A stretch of DNA of 64,000 bases, from the NCBI RefSeq assembly GCF_009789575.1, contig NZ_CP046908.1:3935001-3999000 (forward strand), read 5' to 3'. The DNA comes from Stappia indica. GTDB taxonomy: Bacteria > Pseudomonadota > Alphaproteobacteria > Rhizobiales > Stappiaceae. The notes below the pieces were generated by a model, which was not told where the DNA came from, ran no database searches, and was given only the letters and a program-made list of their open reading frames with translations. Both the position numbers and the translations under genes were made by a program. Positions within the stretch are counted from its first letter, which is position 1. Each line of letters begins with the position of its first letter. Of this stretch, positions 30,762 to 40,096 are shown piece after piece.

Positions 30762-30781
30762 GCGGGGCGTAAACGCCCCGC
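30762..30781 (+). terminator. Perfect hairpin between dsbA-like gene and smc
   Basis: Arms GCGGGGCGT and ACGCCCCGC with a two-base loop. There is no following T tract, so it may attenuate rather than fully stop transcription before smc (start 30806). It is flanked by a short duplication of GGCTGCCTGCT. Confidence 0.45.
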
Positions 30782-30805
30782 CGGCTGCCTGCTGACGCTG
30801 CGCCC

Positions 30806-33800
30806 ATGAAGTTCAACAAGCTCCGCGTCCTCGGTTTCAAGTCCTTCGTCGAGCCGATGGAATTCATCATCGGCGACGGCCTGACGGGTGTCGTCGGGCC
30901 GAACGGCTGCGGCAAGTCCAATCTCGTCGAGGCCCTGCGCTGGGTGATGGGCGAGAACTCCTACAAGAACATGCGCGCGTCCGGCATGGACGACGTCATC
31001 TTCTCCGGCAGCCTCAACCGCCCGGCCCGCAATACCGCCGAAGTCACGCTGTTCCTCGACAATGCCGACCGCACCGCGCCGGCCGGCTTCAACGACAGCG
31101 ATGCGGTGGAGGTGACGCGGCGGATCGAGCGCGAGGCGGGCTCCAACTACAAGATCAACTCCCGCGATGTGCGCGCCCGCGACGTGCAGCTGCTGTTCGC
31201 CGACGCCTCGACCGGCGCCCGCTCGCCCGCGCTGGTGCGCCAGGGCCAGATCGGCGAGCTGATCGCCGCCAAGCCGACCTCCCGCCGCCAGATCCTGGAA
31301 GAGGCCGCCGGCATTTCCGGCCTGCATTCGCGCCGCCACGAGGCGGAGCTGCGCCTGCGCGCCGCCGAGCAGAACCTGGAGCGGCTGGAGGACGTGCTGG
31401 TCCAGATCGACGGCCAGCTCGACAGCCTGCGCCGCCAGGCCCGGCAGGCGAGCCGCTTCCGCAACCTGTCGGCCGAGATCCGCTCCGCCGAGGCCGGGCT
31501 CTACTATCTGCGCTGGACCGACTGCCGCGACAGGCTGAAGGCGGCGGAAGCCGAATTCGCGGAGGCCGAGGAGGGCGTGCGGCTGGTGTCGCTGGCCCAG
31601 GCGGAGGCGGCGAAGAACCAGGCGATCTCTGCTCACAAGGTGCCCGAGATGCGCGAGGCGGCGGCCCGCGCGGGTGCCGCCGTGCAGCGGCTGGTCATCG
31701 CCCGCAACGAGCTGGACGGCGAAGAGCGCCGCATTCGCGAGCGCCTGTCGGACCTGACCGGCCGCCTGCAGCAACTGCACCAGGACATTGCCCGCGAGCA
31801 GGCGCTGGTGTCGGAGAACGACGAGCACCTGTCGCGGCTCGCGGACGAAGAGGAAGAGCTGCGCGGCGAGGACCTGTCGCAGGAGGAACGCGCCGAGGAA
31901 GCGCGCCTTTCGGTTGCGGCGGCGAGCGAGGTCGTGGCCGCGGCCGAGGAGCGGCTGTCGGCGCTGACCCAGGAACAGGCGGGCGTCGTCGCCCGCAGGC
32001 GGCAGCTGGAGGACGCGCATCGCACGGCGGTGCAGCGGGCCGAGCGGCTGGTCGCCCAGCACGGCGAGGCGGCAGCGCAGGTCGCCGCGCTGGAGGCCGA
32101 TATCGAGGGCGCGCCGGCACTCGAAATGGGACGCGAGGCGCTGCTCGATGCCGAAGGCCGGCTCGATCTCGCCGAAGAGCGCGTGCTGGAGGCCGAGGAG
32201 CGCACCCGCAGCCACCGCGCCGCGGTCGATGCGGCGCGCCGGCCATTGAGCGAGGCGGAAGCTGCGCTGTCGCGCCTGGAGACGGAAGCGCGCACGCTGC
32301 AGGAGGTGCTGTCTGCCGGACAGGCCGGCGAGTGGCCGGCCGTGGTCGAGGCGATGACGGTGGAGCCGGGCTTCGAGACGGCGCTGGGCGCCGCGCTCGG
32401 CGAGGATCTCGACGCGCCCGTCGGGGGCGATGCGCCGATGCGCTGGAGCGCGGAGGCGGCCGGCGGCGAACAGCTTTCCGGTGACCCCAAGCTTCCCGCC
32501 GGCTGCCGGCCGCTCTCCGAGGTGGTGAGGGCACCAGTGGCGCTGGCGCGGCGCCTTGCCCAGATCGGCCTTGTCGAGGACGGAGCGGCAGCGGGCCTGA
32601 TGCGCCAGCTGAAGCCGGGACAGCGGCTGGTCAGCCGCGAGGGCGCGGTGTGGCGCTGGGACGGGTTCACCGTCTCCGCCGATGCGCCGACCGCGGCCGC
32701 GCAGCGCCTTGCCCGCAAGAACCGGCTGGCGGCGCTGGAACTGGAAATCGAGACGGCGGCCGAGCAGCTGGAGACGTTGCGCGAGGGTTTCGCCGCGGCC
32801 GAGGCGGCGCTGCGCATGGCCGCCGATGCCGAGGAGACCGCACGCCAGGACGTGCGTGCGGCGCGCTCTGCCGCCGATGCGGCGCGCCAGGAGGTGCTGC
32901 GGCTGGAGCGCACCCATGCGGAGGCCGAGGCGCGCCTTGCGGGCTTGCGCGCCACCGTGGAGCGGCTGGCCGGGGATCTGGCCGAAGGGCGCGAGGCGGC
33001 GGAAATGGCGGCGGCCGCGCTGGAGGAGATTTCCGGCAGCGAGGGATTGCAGGGCGCGATCGATGCCGCGCGGGCGGAAGCTGCGGAAGCGCGCGCGGCG
33101 CTGTCGCGCGAGCAGGCGGCGGCCGACGGTCTGGCGCGCGAGAGCGAGCTTCGCCGCCGGCGGCTGGAGGCCATCGCCCGCGAGCGGGCCAGCTGGATCC
33201 AGCGGGCGGCCGGTGCGCGCCAGCAGATCGACGTGCTGGGCGAGCGGATCGCCGCCGCCGAGGAAGAGCGCATGGAGCTGATGGAGGCGCCGGAGGATAT
33301 CGAGCTCAAGCGCCGGTCGCTGCTGAGCGAGATTTCGGCCGCCGAGGAAGCCCGGCGCGTTGCCGACGATGCGCTGGCCACCGCCGAGGAAAAGCAGCGC
33401 GAGGCCGACCGGCAGGCGCACCAGGCGCTGTCGATGCTGGGCGAGGCGCGCGAGCGGCGCATCCGCGCCGAGGAACGGCTCACGGCCGCCACGGCACGCA
33501 AGAGCGAGATCGAGGCGCGAATCGACGAGGCGCTGGAAGTTGCCGTCTCGGCCCTGCCGGGACTGGCCGGGCTGAAGGAGGGGGCGCCGCTCCCCGAGCC
33601 GGACGGCATCGAGCGCCGGGTGGAGCGGCTGAAGGCCGAGCGCGAGCGTCTCGGCGGCGTCAACCTGCGCGCCGAGGACGAACTGTCGGAGATCGAAGGG
33701 CAGCGCGGCTCGCTGGTCGGCGAGCGCGACGACCTGATCGAGGCGATCAAGCGGCTGCGCGGGGCGATCTCCAACATCAACCGCGAGGCGCGCGAGCGCC

Positions 33801-34276
33801 TGCTCTCCGCCTTCGAGACGGTGAACGGCCATTTCCAGCGCCTGTTCACCCATCTGTTCGGCGGCGGCACCGCCGAATTGCAGCTGGTCGATGCCGAGGA
33901 TCCGCTGGATGCGGGCCTGGAGATCATCGCCCGCCCGCCGGGCAAGAAGCCGCAGACCATGACGCTGCTGTCGGGCGGCGAGCAGGCGCTGACGGCGATG
34001 GCGCTGATCTTCGCCGTCTTCCTGACCAACCCGGCACCGATCTGCGTGCTGGATGAGGTGGACGCGCCGCTCGACGATGCCAATGTCGAGCGCTATTGCG
34101 ACCTTCTCGACGAGATGACCCGCAGCACGGCGACCCGCTTCGTGGTGATCACCCACAACCCCATCACCATGGCCCGGATGAACCGCCTGTTCGGCGTGAC
34201 GATGGCCGAACGCGGCGTTTCGCAGCTGGTTTCGGTGGATCTGCAGACCGCCGAGCGATTCCTCGAAGCGGTCTGA
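30806..34276 (+). CDS. smc: Chromosome partition protein SMC
   Basis: ATPase of the SMC-ScpAB condensin that organises and segregates chromosomes. The 1156-residue protein has the N-terminal Walker A GPNGCGKSN (about residues 28-36), two long coiled coils rich in Ala, Glu and Arg, a shortened hinge near residues 515-640 (EWPAVVEAMTVEPGFETALG), and C-terminal signature LLSGGEQALTAMAL and Walker B CVLDEVDAPLDD. The length is normal. It is the last gene before the atp operon and likely cotranscribed with the DsbA-like gene, subject to the hairpin between them. Confidence 0.97.
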   Translation: MKFNKLRVLGFKSFVEPMEFIIGDGLTGVVGPNGCGKSNLVEALRWVMGENSYKNMRASGMDDVIFSGSLNRPARNTAEVTLFLDNADRTAPAGFNDSDAVEVTRRIEREAGSNYKINSRDVRARDVQLLFADASTGARSPALVRQGQIGELIAAKPTSRRQILEEAAGISGLHSRRHEAELRLRAAEQNLERLEDVLVQIDGQLDSLRRQARQASRFRNLSAEIRSAEAGLYYLRWTDCRDRLKAAEAEFAEAEEGVRLVSLAQAEAAKNQAISAHKVPEMREAAARAGAAVQRLVIARNELDGEERRIRERLSDLTGRLQQLHQDIAREQALVSENDEHLSRLADEEEELRGEDLSQEERAEEARLSVAAASEVVAAAEERLSALTQEQAGVVARRRQLEDAHRTAVQRAERLVAQHGEAAAQVAALEADIEGAPALEMGREALLDAEGRLDLAEERVLEAEERTRSHRAAVDAARRPLSEAEAALSRLETEARTLQEVLSAGQAGEWPAVVEAMTVEPGFETALGAALGEDLDAPVGGDAPMRWSAEAAGGEQLSGDPKLPAGCRPLSEVVRAPVALARRLAQIGLVEDGAAAGLMRQLKPGQRLVSREGAVWRWDGFTVSADAPTAAAQRLARKNRLAALELEIETAAEQLETLREGFAAAEAALRMAADAEETARQDVRAARSAADAARQEVLRLERTHAEAEARLAGLRATVERLAGDLAEGREAAEMAAAALEEISGSEGLQGAIDAARAEAAEARAALSREQAAADGLARESELRRRRLEAIARERASWIQRAAGARQQIDVLGERIAAAEEERMELMEAPEDIELKRRSLLSEISAAEEARRVADDALATAEEKQREADRQAHQALSMLGEARERRIRAEERLTAATARKSEIEARIDEALEVAVSALPGLAGLKEGAPLPEPDGIERRVERLKAERERLGGVNLRAEDELSEIEGQRGSLVGERDDLIEAIKRLRGAISNINREARERLLSAFETVNGHFQRLFTHLFGGGTAELQLVDAEDPLDAGLEIIARPPGKKPQTMTLLSGGEQALTAMALIFAVFLTNPAPICVLDEVDAPLDDANVERYCDLLDEMTRSTATRFVVITHNPITMARMNRLFGVTMAERGVSQLVSVDLQTAERFLEAV

Positions 34277-34403
34277 GGTCGCGTCATCACGGTGCGATGC
34301 AACACGGGTCCTGTGAAGATGCGCCGTCGGACAGTTCGACGCAGCCCGGTTTACGCTCTGAAAGTTTATTTATAACAATGGTTTGGCTGTTTTCTGCGTG
34401 TTC

Positions 34404-34432
34404 TTGACAGGGGCAGGGGCGCCGACTATGGT
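34404..34432 (+). promoter_or_regulatory. atpI: Sigma-70 promoter of the F0 ATP synthase operon
   Basis: TTGACA at 34404-34409, a 17-bp spacer, and TATGGT at 34427-34432 lie 63 bases before atpI, next to an unusually AT-rich patch (34360-34402) that could act as an UP-like element. Confidence 0.65.
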
Positions 34433-34494
34433 GCGCCCGGCTTCCAGGGGTCGGCGGCGTACGCCGGAGCGTATCGGGAGAGGGGACCAAAGCA

Positions 34495-34857
34495 ATGTCT
34501 CCGAACGAGAACGAACCGGACGTGCAGGGTGCACGGCCAACGGAAGCGGAACTGTCCGAGCGAAGAAACCGGCTTGCACGGGCGCTTGAGGAAAAGACGG
34601 CGCAGGCCGAAGGCCAGAAAAGCGTGTCGTCCTCGGGTACGGGGCAGGGCTTCGCCCAGGCCATGAAACTGTCGACGGAGTTCGTCGCAGGTGTTCTGGT
34701 CGGGGCGGCCATAGGCTGGATGATCGACAAGGGTTTCGGCACGAGTCCGTGGGGCTTGATCGTCTTCCTCTTGTTGGGTTTCGTCGCGGGCGTGCTGAAC
34801 GTCTTGCGCTCTGCCGGCTTGATGGCGGAGCAGCACGACAGGACGCGCGACGGATAG
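34495..34857 (+). CDS. atpI: ATP synthase protein I
   Basis: Small accessory membrane protein found at the head of F0 operons; it helps assemble the c-ring in some bacteria. The 120-residue protein has a charged, disordered first half (EAELSERRNRLARALEEK) and two membrane helices at about residues 62-79 and 83-105 (VGAAIGWMIDKGFGTSPWG between them), the AtpI signature. ATG 34495 follows GGGAGAGGGG. It is the first of five F0 genes. The F1 genes are not here, as usual in alphaproteobacteria. Confidence 0.93.
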   Translation: MSPNENEPDVQGARPTEAELSERRNRLARALEEKTAQAEGQKSVSSSGTGQGFAQAMKLSTEFVAGVLVGAAIGWMIDKGFGTSPWGLIVFLLLGFVAGVLNVLRSAGLMAEQHDRTRDG

Positions 34858-34939
34858 TTCGAACCTGAATTCAGGCCGGTGAGCGAAAGGGATTCGCGCG
34901 CCGGCGTGCCATGCGACCGCTAGACGAGGGGCTGACCCG

Positions 34940-35698
34940 GTGGCGAACGATCCGATCTCGCAGTTCAAGATCACCAAGCTCGTTCCGATTGAGGTCGGTG
35001 GCCTCGATCTTTCCTTCACCAATTCCTCGCTGTTCATGGTGGCAACCACGGCCGTGGTGGCGATGTTCCTGATCCTGTCGACGAGCGGACGCGGCCTGGT
35101 GCCCGGCCGCTGGCAGTCGATGGCGGAAATGTCCTACGAGTTCGTGGCGAACACGTTGAGAAGTGCGGCCGGCAACGAGGGGATGCGCTTCTTCCCGCTG
35201 GTCTTCTCGCTGTTCATGTTCGTGCTGATCGCCAACCTGATCGGCATGTTCCCCTACTTCTTCACCGTCACCAGCCATCTGATCGTCACCTTCGCGCTGT
35301 CGATGCTGGTGATCGGCACGGTGATGATCTACGGCTTCGCCAAGCACGGTGCGAAGTTCCTCAAGCTGTTCACGCCGGACGGTGTGCCGCCGGTGCTGTT
35401 CATCCTGGTGACGCCGATCGAGATCATCTCGTTCCTGTCGCGTCCGGTCAGCCTGTCCGTCCGTCTGTTCGCCAACATGCTGGCGGGCCACATCACGCTG
35501 AAGGTCTTCGCCGGATTCGTCACCTCGCTGATCGCCGCCGAGGGCCTGGGCATCATGGGCCCGGCCCTGTCGATCCTGCCGCTCGCGATGACCGTCGCGA
35601 TCACCGGGCTTGAATTCCTGGTGTGCTTCCTGCAGGCCTATGTTTTCACGGTTCTGACTTGCATGTACCTCAACGATGCGCTGCATCCGAGCCACTAA
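34940..35698 (+). CDS. atpB: F0F1 ATP synthase subunit a
   Basis: Forms the proton half-channels beside the c-ring. The 252-residue protein has five to six membrane helices. The essential arginine lies in [14 protein letters not shown], and the C-terminal helix contains the conserved polar segment [20 protein letters not shown]. The [11 protein letters not shown]-terminus is usual for this group. Translation starts at GTG 34940. It is separated from atpE by a hairpin (35713-35736). Confidence 0.97.
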   Translation: MANDPISQFKITKLVPIEVGGLDLSFTNSSLFMVATTAVVAMFLILSTSGRGLVPGRWQSMAEMSYEFVANTLRSAAGNEGMRFFPLVFSLFMFVLIANLIGMFPYFFTVTSHLIVTFALSMLVIGTVMIYGFAKHGAKFLKLFTPDGVPPVLFILVTPIEIISFLSRPVSLSVRLFANMLAGHITLKVFAGFVTSLIAAEGLGIMGPALSILPLAMTVAITGLEFLVCFLQAYVFTVLTCMYLNDALHPSH

Positions 35699-35712
35699 GA
35701 GTCAGTTTGGTT

Positions 35713-35736
35713 CGGCCCCGCAATAAGGCGGGGCCG
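35713..35736 (+). terminator. Hairpin between atpB and atpE
   Basis: Arms CGGCCCCGC and GCGGGGCCG with the loop AATAAG. No run of T follows (TCGTTACG), so it probably acts as an RNA stability element or partial terminator that sets the high c-subunit level, as reported for atp operons elsewhere. Confidence 0.55.
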
Positions 35737-35776
35737 TCGTTACGTCGCTGCAATCTCACCTCAAGGAGCTAGTGTC

Positions 35777-36004
35777 ATGGAAGCTGAAGCAGCAAAGTAC
35801 ATTGGTGCGGGTCTCGCCTGCCTTGGCATGGCCGGTACCGCTCTCGGCCTCGGCAACATCTTCGGCAGCTACCTGTCGGGCGCCCTGCGCAATCCGTCCG
35901 CCGCTGATGGCCAGTTCGGCCGCCTCATTTTCGGCTTTGCCGTGACCGAGGCGCTCGGCATTTTCTCGCTTCTCGTCGCCCTTCTCCTGCTCTTCGCCGT
36001 CTGA
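35777..36004 (+). CDS. atpE: F0F1 ATP synthase subunit c
   Basis: Proteolipid of the rotor ring. The 75-residue protein has two membrane helices around the conserved polar loop (RNPSAADGQ). The proton-binding glutamate is in [16 protein letters not shown] in the second helix. The first helix has the glycine-rich packing region ([21 protein letters not shown]). AAGGAG precedes the ATG, a strong SD that fits its high copy number. It is followed by the b' subunit. Confidence 0.98.
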   Translation: MEAEAAKYIGAGLACLGMAGTALGLGNIFGSYLSGALRNPSAADGQFGRLIFGFAVTEALGIFSLLVALLLLFAV

Positions 36005-36118
36005 TAACGACGTCGGATTGCGTCAGCGACGCACATTTCCCGGCCGGGCGCATGACGCGCCCGGCCGGCGCTTCGCGCCAGGCGCGATGCGAGCATGGCT
36101 GCGGCATTGGAGATGATA

Positions 36119-36685
36119 ATGGCTACGACCGGCGCCGAGACCCAACACGGCAGCACCAATGCTGTCATCGAGATCCCGGCCGACGAGCATTCGGTCGGCA
36201 CGTTCCCTCCCTTCGACGGAACGACCTACGCATCGCAGCTGCTCTGGCTGGCGATCACCTTCGGCCTGCTCTACTGGATCATGAGCAAGGTGGCTCTGCC
36301 GCGTCTCAGCGGCATCCTGGAGGATCGCCGTGACCGTATCGCCGGCGACATCGCCGAGGCGAACCGCCTGAACGAAGAGAGCAACGCCGCGATCGCCGCT
36401 TACGAGCAGGCGCTGGCGGAAGCTCGCAACAACGCTCACAAGATCGCCCAGGACACCCGCGAGAAGCTCAAGGCCGACGTCGACCGTCGCCGGGCCGAGA
36501 CCGAAAAGGGTCTCGCGGAGAAGCTGTCGCAGGCCGAGGCCCGTATTGCCGAGGTCAAGACCGCCGCGCTGGGCAATGTCGGCGAGATTGCCACGGAGAC
36601 CACCAGCGCGCTGGTCGAGGCTCTGATCGGCAAGGCGCCGACTGCGACCGAACTCAACAAGGCCGTCGATACGGCGATGAAGTGA
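36119..36685 (+). CDS. F0F1 ATP synthase subunit b'
   Basis: One of two stator-stalk subunits (b and b') of the alphaproteobacterial and plastid enzyme. The 188-residue protein has an N-terminal extension, one membrane helix (about residues 38-56, LLWLAITFGLLYWIMSK) and a long alpha-helical coiled coil rich in Ala, Glu, Lys and Arg that reaches the F1 head. ATG 36119 is chosen because GGAG lies seven bases upstream; an ATG at 36095 is in frame but weaker. It is ten bases before the b gene. Confidence 0.95.
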   Translation: MATTGAETQHGSTNAVIEIPADEHSVGTFPPFDGTTYASQLLWLAITFGLLYWIMSKVALPRLSGILEDRRDRIAGDIAEANRLNEESNAAIAAYEQALAEARNNAHKIAQDTREKLKADVDRRRAETEKGLAEKLSQAEARIAEVKTAALGNVGEIATETTSALVEALIGKAPTATELNKAVDTAMK

Positions 36686-36695
36686 GGACAGCCTG

Positions 36696-37175
36696 ATGGA
36701 CGCTTCTGCATGGGCTCTCGTCGGCCTCGTCATCTTTCTCGCGATTGTCGTCTACATGAAGGTGCCCGGCATGGTCGGTACCTCGCTGGACAAGCGCGCC
36801 GACACGATCCGCAAGGAGCTTGAGGACGCCCGCCGCCTGCGCGAGGAAGCCCAGGCCCTGCTGGCCGACTACCAGCGTCGCCGCCAGGAAGCCGAGGGCG
36901 AGGCCGAAGGCATCGTCGCCGAGGCCAAGCGCGAGGCGGACCGCCTGACGCTCGAGGCCAACGCGGCCCTGGAAGACCTGATCGCGCGCCGCACGGCTGC
37001 TGCCGAGCGCAAGATCGCTCAGGCCGAGGCCCAGGCGATTTCGGAAGTGCGCGCGCGCGCTGCCGATATCGCGGTCGCCGCCGCCGGTGCGATCCTCTCC
37101 AAGAAGGTCGCCGGCAATGTCGGCGACGAGCTGCTCGCCAAGAGCATCGAGGAAGTGAAGACCCGCCTCAACTGA
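36696..37175 (+). CDS. atpF: F0F1 ATP synthase subunit b
   Basis: Second stator-stalk subunit. The 159-residue protein has a short N-terminus, one membrane helix (WALVGLVIFLAIVVYMKV) and a helical stalk (RREEAQALLADYQRRRQEAEGE-type repeats). The segment VPGMVGTSLDKRADTIRKEL is characteristic of b rather than b'. GAGGACAGCCTG precedes ATG 36696. It is the last gene of the F0 operon, ending at a strong terminator at 37208. Confidence 0.96.
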   Translation: MDASAWALVGLVIFLAIVVYMKVPGMVGTSLDKRADTIRKELEDARRLREEAQALLADYQRRRQEAEGEAEGIVAEAKREADRLTLEANAALEDLIARRTAAAERKIAQAEAQAISEVRARAADIAVAAAGAILSKKVAGNVGDELLAKSIEEVKTRLN

Positions 37176-37207
37176 CGGCGGCGTCTTTTCCCTCATCCAG
37201 CTTCGAG

Positions 37208-37236
37208 ACGGCCCCGCTTGCGGGGCCGTTTTCGTT
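37208..37236 (+). terminator. Rho-independent terminator of the F0 operon
   Basis: Nine-base arms ACGGCCCCG and CGGGGCCGT with a four-base loop, followed by TTTTCGTTT. Confidence 0.92.
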
Positions 37237-37273
37237 TGGGAGCGGCATGGACGGCGGTGGCGCGGCGCTGCCC

Positions 37274-37980
37274 ACCCCCCTCTGTCGGCTGCGCCGACAT
37301 CTCCCCCTCAAGGGGGGAGAGGGGAGGATGGGGCTTGGCCAGCGTGTCATCGCGGATGCCCACCTGCCGGCGCGGCCTTGCGCCGGTCCTTCCTGCTCCT
37401 CCCTTTGCGTCATTGCGCAAGCCTCTCCTTGCGTCTTCCCGGACGAGGCCGTAAGGACGAAGATCCGGGACCGGAGAGGCACGGTGGGTGCGGTGTCGTT
37501 CCTGAGTGCCTTCGTGAGGTCCTCGGCTCTCCGATCCCGGCTCGGCGCTTGCATGCCGTCCGGGAGGACGCAAAAGGGAACGCTGCGTGCGGGAGGACGA
37601 GTGGAGAGGTTCTATTGTCCTCGCCACCGCTCTGGGAATGAATAGGCCCCGGCTCTGCGCTTGCGCTTGGCCGGGGTGACGGCCGAGGGGAGGCGCGGCC
37701 CTGGCTTCCCCTCTGCCGTCACCCCGGCCGCAGGCGAAGCCGGAGAGCCGGGAGCCATTGGCACCCTCGGTAGGTGTGAGGCGGGAGGCGGTCACCACAT
37801 GCTCGCCTGTCATACCTGCGAAGGCAGGTATCCAGTATCCGCCGGAGCGGATGGTGGCGCGAAGGCGGCCGTCTCCGGCTGTCCGGCTGCAGCGCGAGGG
37901 CCTGAGCCGTTATCTTTCGGGGTTACTGGTTCCCGGTCTTCGGCTTCGCCGAAACCGGGATGACATCCTGCGCACAGGGT
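37274..37980 (+). repeat. Dispersed intergenic repeat mosaic, copy C
   Basis: The largest copy: it fills most of the 868-bp gap between atpF and rnhB, which contains no recognised gene. It has the double-hairpin core (37274-37324), the GTGTCATCGCGGATGCC and GGAGAGGCACGG modules shared with copy B (37341-37570), and three modules shared with copy A: CTCGCCACCGCTCTGG (37619-37700), AGTATCCGCC..CGGATGGTGG (37807-37862) and CCCGGTCTTCGGCTTCGCCG (37921-37976). It therefore links both other copies and looks like the fullest form of the mosaic. Confidence 0.85.
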
Positions 37981-38043
37981 TCATGTCGGAGGATCGTTTC
38001 CGCCGCTCCTGCGCTCTGCCCTCTTCCGGCATCTGAGCTCCGC

Positions 38044-38706
38044 CTAGTCCTCGCGCAGGCCGAGGGCTACGGCGACCGGGCGGAAGCTGCGGCGGTGCAG
38101 CGGGCAGGCGCCCTTTTCCGTGAGCGCGGCGGCATGGCGGGCGGTGCCGTAGCCCTTGTGCCCGGCAAAGCCGTAATCGGGAAAGACCCGGTCCATGCGC
38201 GCCATCAGCCGGTCGCGGGTGACCTTGGCGACGATGGAGGCGGCGGCAACGCACAAGAGGCGTCCGTCGCCCTTCACGGCCGCCTGTCCGGGACAGGGCA
38301 GGCCCGGCGGCACGTCGCGCCCGTCGATCAGGCAGGCGAGCGGGGCAACGGGGAGGGCGCGGGCAGCGCGGGCCATGGCAAGGAGCGTCGCCGCGCGGAT
38401 GTTGCGCGCATCGATTTCGCGCGGCGAGGCGAGGGCGACCGCCACGAAGGAGGTCTCGAGGATCTCCTCGTAGAGCTGTTCGCGGCGCGCTTCGGTGAGC
38501 TTCTTGGAATCGGCGAGCCCGTCGGGGACCGCCTGGTGGTCGAGAATGACGGCCGCAACGGCGACCGGTCCGGACCACGGGCCGCGGCCCGCCTCGTCGA
38601 TGCCCGCAAGCCGCCCCTCGAACTGCCGCGACAATGCGAGCTCGGCCGAAGGGTCGAGATCCGCCGGCAGGGCGAGCTCAAGGGCGGTGGACAGCGAAAG
38701 ATACAT
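38044..38706 (-). CDS. rnhB: Ribonuclease HII
   Basis: Removes ribonucleotides misincorporated into DNA. The 220-residue protein has the catalytic start LAGIDEAGRGPWSGP (D37, E38), the DSKKLT segment, the central aspartate region CLIDGRDVP, and C-terminal SIVAKVTRDRLM and GHKGYGTARH motifs. The position 5' of ccrM is usual in alphaproteobacteria, but here a radical SAM gene and others intervene and ccrM is far away. ATG 38706 gives the normal N-terminus. The window also encodes RNase HI (14261-14719), so both hybrid-cleaving enzymes are present. Confidence 0.95.
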   Translation of the reverse strand: MYLSLSTALELALPADLDPSAELALSRQFEGRLAGIDEAGRGPWSGPVAVAAVILDHQAVPDGLADSKKLTEARREQLYEEILETSFVAVALASPREIDARNIRAATLLAMARAARALPVAPLACLIDGRDVPPGLPCPGQAAVKGDGRLLCVAAASIVAKVTRDRLMARMDRVFPDYGFAGHKGYGTARHAAALTEKGACPLHRRSFRPVAVALGLRED

Positions 38707-38782
38707 GTCGCCAAGGTTCCGCCTGGCGTGCGCCGGCGCAACCGCAATCTTTCGAAATCCACCGGGCTTGCGCGTTTTCGCC

Positions 38783-39928
38783 TCAGAACAGCTGGAGCTG
38801 GACGCCGCCGGCGGTCGGGGGAATGAACAGCTCGGTGGTCAGCGGCTTGCGGTTGCGGTTGAGCCCGAGCCGCTTGCAGGCGAGCGCGAAACGGTTGGCG
38901 AGCTGCTTGGCATAGGGGCCGTCGCCGCGCATCCGCTTGCCCCATTGGGCGTCGTAGTCCTTGCCCCCGCGCATGGAGCGGATGAGGTTCATGACATGGC
39001 GGAAGCTGTCCGGCCGGTGCCGCAGCAGCCAGTCCCGGAACAGGGGGCTGACCTCGATGGGCAACCGCAGCAGGATATAGCCCGCGCCGGTGGCGCCGTT
39101 CTCGCACGCCGCGTCCAGGATCCGTTCCATCTCCGAATCGGTCAGCGCCGGGATCACCGGCGCGATCATCACGGACGTGGGAATGCCGGCCTGCGACAGG
39201 CCGCGGATCGCCTCCAGCCGCTTGGCCGGCGTTGCCGCGCGCGGCTCCATGGTTCGGGCGAGCTTGCGGTCGAGCGTCGTCACGGACAGGGCGACGCGCA
39301 CCAGACCGCGCTCGGCCATCGGCGCCAGGATGTCGAGGTCGCGCAGCACCAGAGCCGACTTGGTGACGATGCCCACGGGGTGGTTGCACCGGTCGAGCAC
39401 GGCGAGGATCTCGCGCATCACCTTCCGCTCCCGCTCGATGGGCTGGTAGGGGTCGGTGTTGGTGCCGATGGCGATGGTGCGCGGACTGTAGCTCGGGCTC
39501 GACAGCTCGCGCTCCAGCAGCTCGGCCGCATTGGGCTTCACCGTCAGGTGCGTCTCGAAATCGAGGCCGGGCGACAGGCCGATATAGGCGTGGCTGGGCC
39601 GGGCGAAGCAGTAGATGCAGCCGTGCTCGCAGCCCCGATAGGGATTGATCGAGCGGTCGAAGGAAATGTCGGGCGATTCGTTGCGCGTGATGATGGTGCG
39701 CGCCCGCTCTTCCTGCACATGGGTCTTGAGCGGGGGAAGATCTTCCAGCGTGCCCCAACCGTCGTCGAAGCTGTCGCGGCTCTCCTTCTCGTAGCGGCCG
39801 GCCATGTTGAGGCCGGCGGCCCGGCCGCGGCCGCGATGGCTGTTCACGCTGGCCGACAGCGTCTCCTCGGACGTGTCCGCAGGATCGTGCTCGGTCTCGG
39901 TGGTGCAAGAGTGTGCCGGAATGGCCAT
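38783..39928 (-). CDS. PA0069 family radical SAM protein
   Basis: A 381-residue radical-SAM enzyme of the PA0069/SplB-like group. The [4Fe-4S] motif is CEHGCIYCF (CxxxCxxC) after INPYRG. Other landmarks are the N-terminal HRGRGRAAGLN with GRYEKE, the SAM-region TNTDPYQPIE, and VMIAPVIPALTD. The substrate is unknown; relatives resemble spore photoproduct lyase, but a DNA-repair role is unproven. The start is uncertain: ATG 39928 is used, with ATG 39970 adding 14 residues. It lies 77 bp upstream of rnhB in the same direction. Confidence 0.88.
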   Translation of the reverse strand: MAIPAHSCTTETEHDPADTSEETLSASVNSHRGRGRAAGLNMAGRYEKESRDSFDDGWGTLEDLPPLKTHVQEERARTIITRNESPDISFDRSINPYRGCEHGCIYCFARPSHAYIGLSPGLDFETHLTVKPNAAELLERELSSPSYSPRTIAIGTNTDPYQPIERERKVMREILAVLDRCNHPVGIVTKSALVLRDLDILAPMAERGLVRVALSVTTLDRKLARTMEPRAATPAKRLEAIRGLSQAGIPTSVMIAPVIPALTDSEMERILDAACENGATGAGYILLRLPIEVSPLFRDWLLRHRPDSFRHVMNLIRSMRGGKDYDAQWGKRMRGDGPYAKQLANRFALACKRLGLNRNRKPLTTELFIPPTAGGVQLQLF

Positions 39929-40039
39929 GGGACTGCCCGGATGTTCCCTGCTTGATGGAGACTGGAACATAACAGGAACATAAGCCGCTGGGAAGCCGGC
40001 TTGCACCGATACCGGCGAGAAGCGGAGGACCCAAATGCA

Positions 40040-40075
40040 GACCGCCCCGTTTCCCGCAAGGGAGACGAGGCGGTC
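40040..40075 (-). terminator. Long hairpin after the EF-hand gene
   Basis: Seven-base arms GACCGCC and GGCGGTC enclose a second, near-perfect stem (CGTTTCCC and GGGAGACG) with the loop GCAA. No long T tract is present. It probably ends transcription of the minus-strand EF-hand gene. Confidence 0.55.
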
Positions 40076-40096
40076 GGGCAGGTCAGGGAGGCTGGA

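Noticed and set aside
30716-34156. A long open frame antisense to smc
   Set aside because: It is a composition artefact of high-GC coding DNA; the sense frame has all SMC motifs and the antisense product has no recognisable family.
34277-34494. Possible sRNA or tRNA between smc and atpI
   Set aside because: No cloverleaf or conserved RNA core is seen; the AT-rich stretch and promoter elements account for it.
37190-37980. Short open frames on both strands in the atpF-rnhB gap
   Set aside because: They lie in repeat modules shared between copies, lack ribosome-binding sites, and do not resemble proteins.
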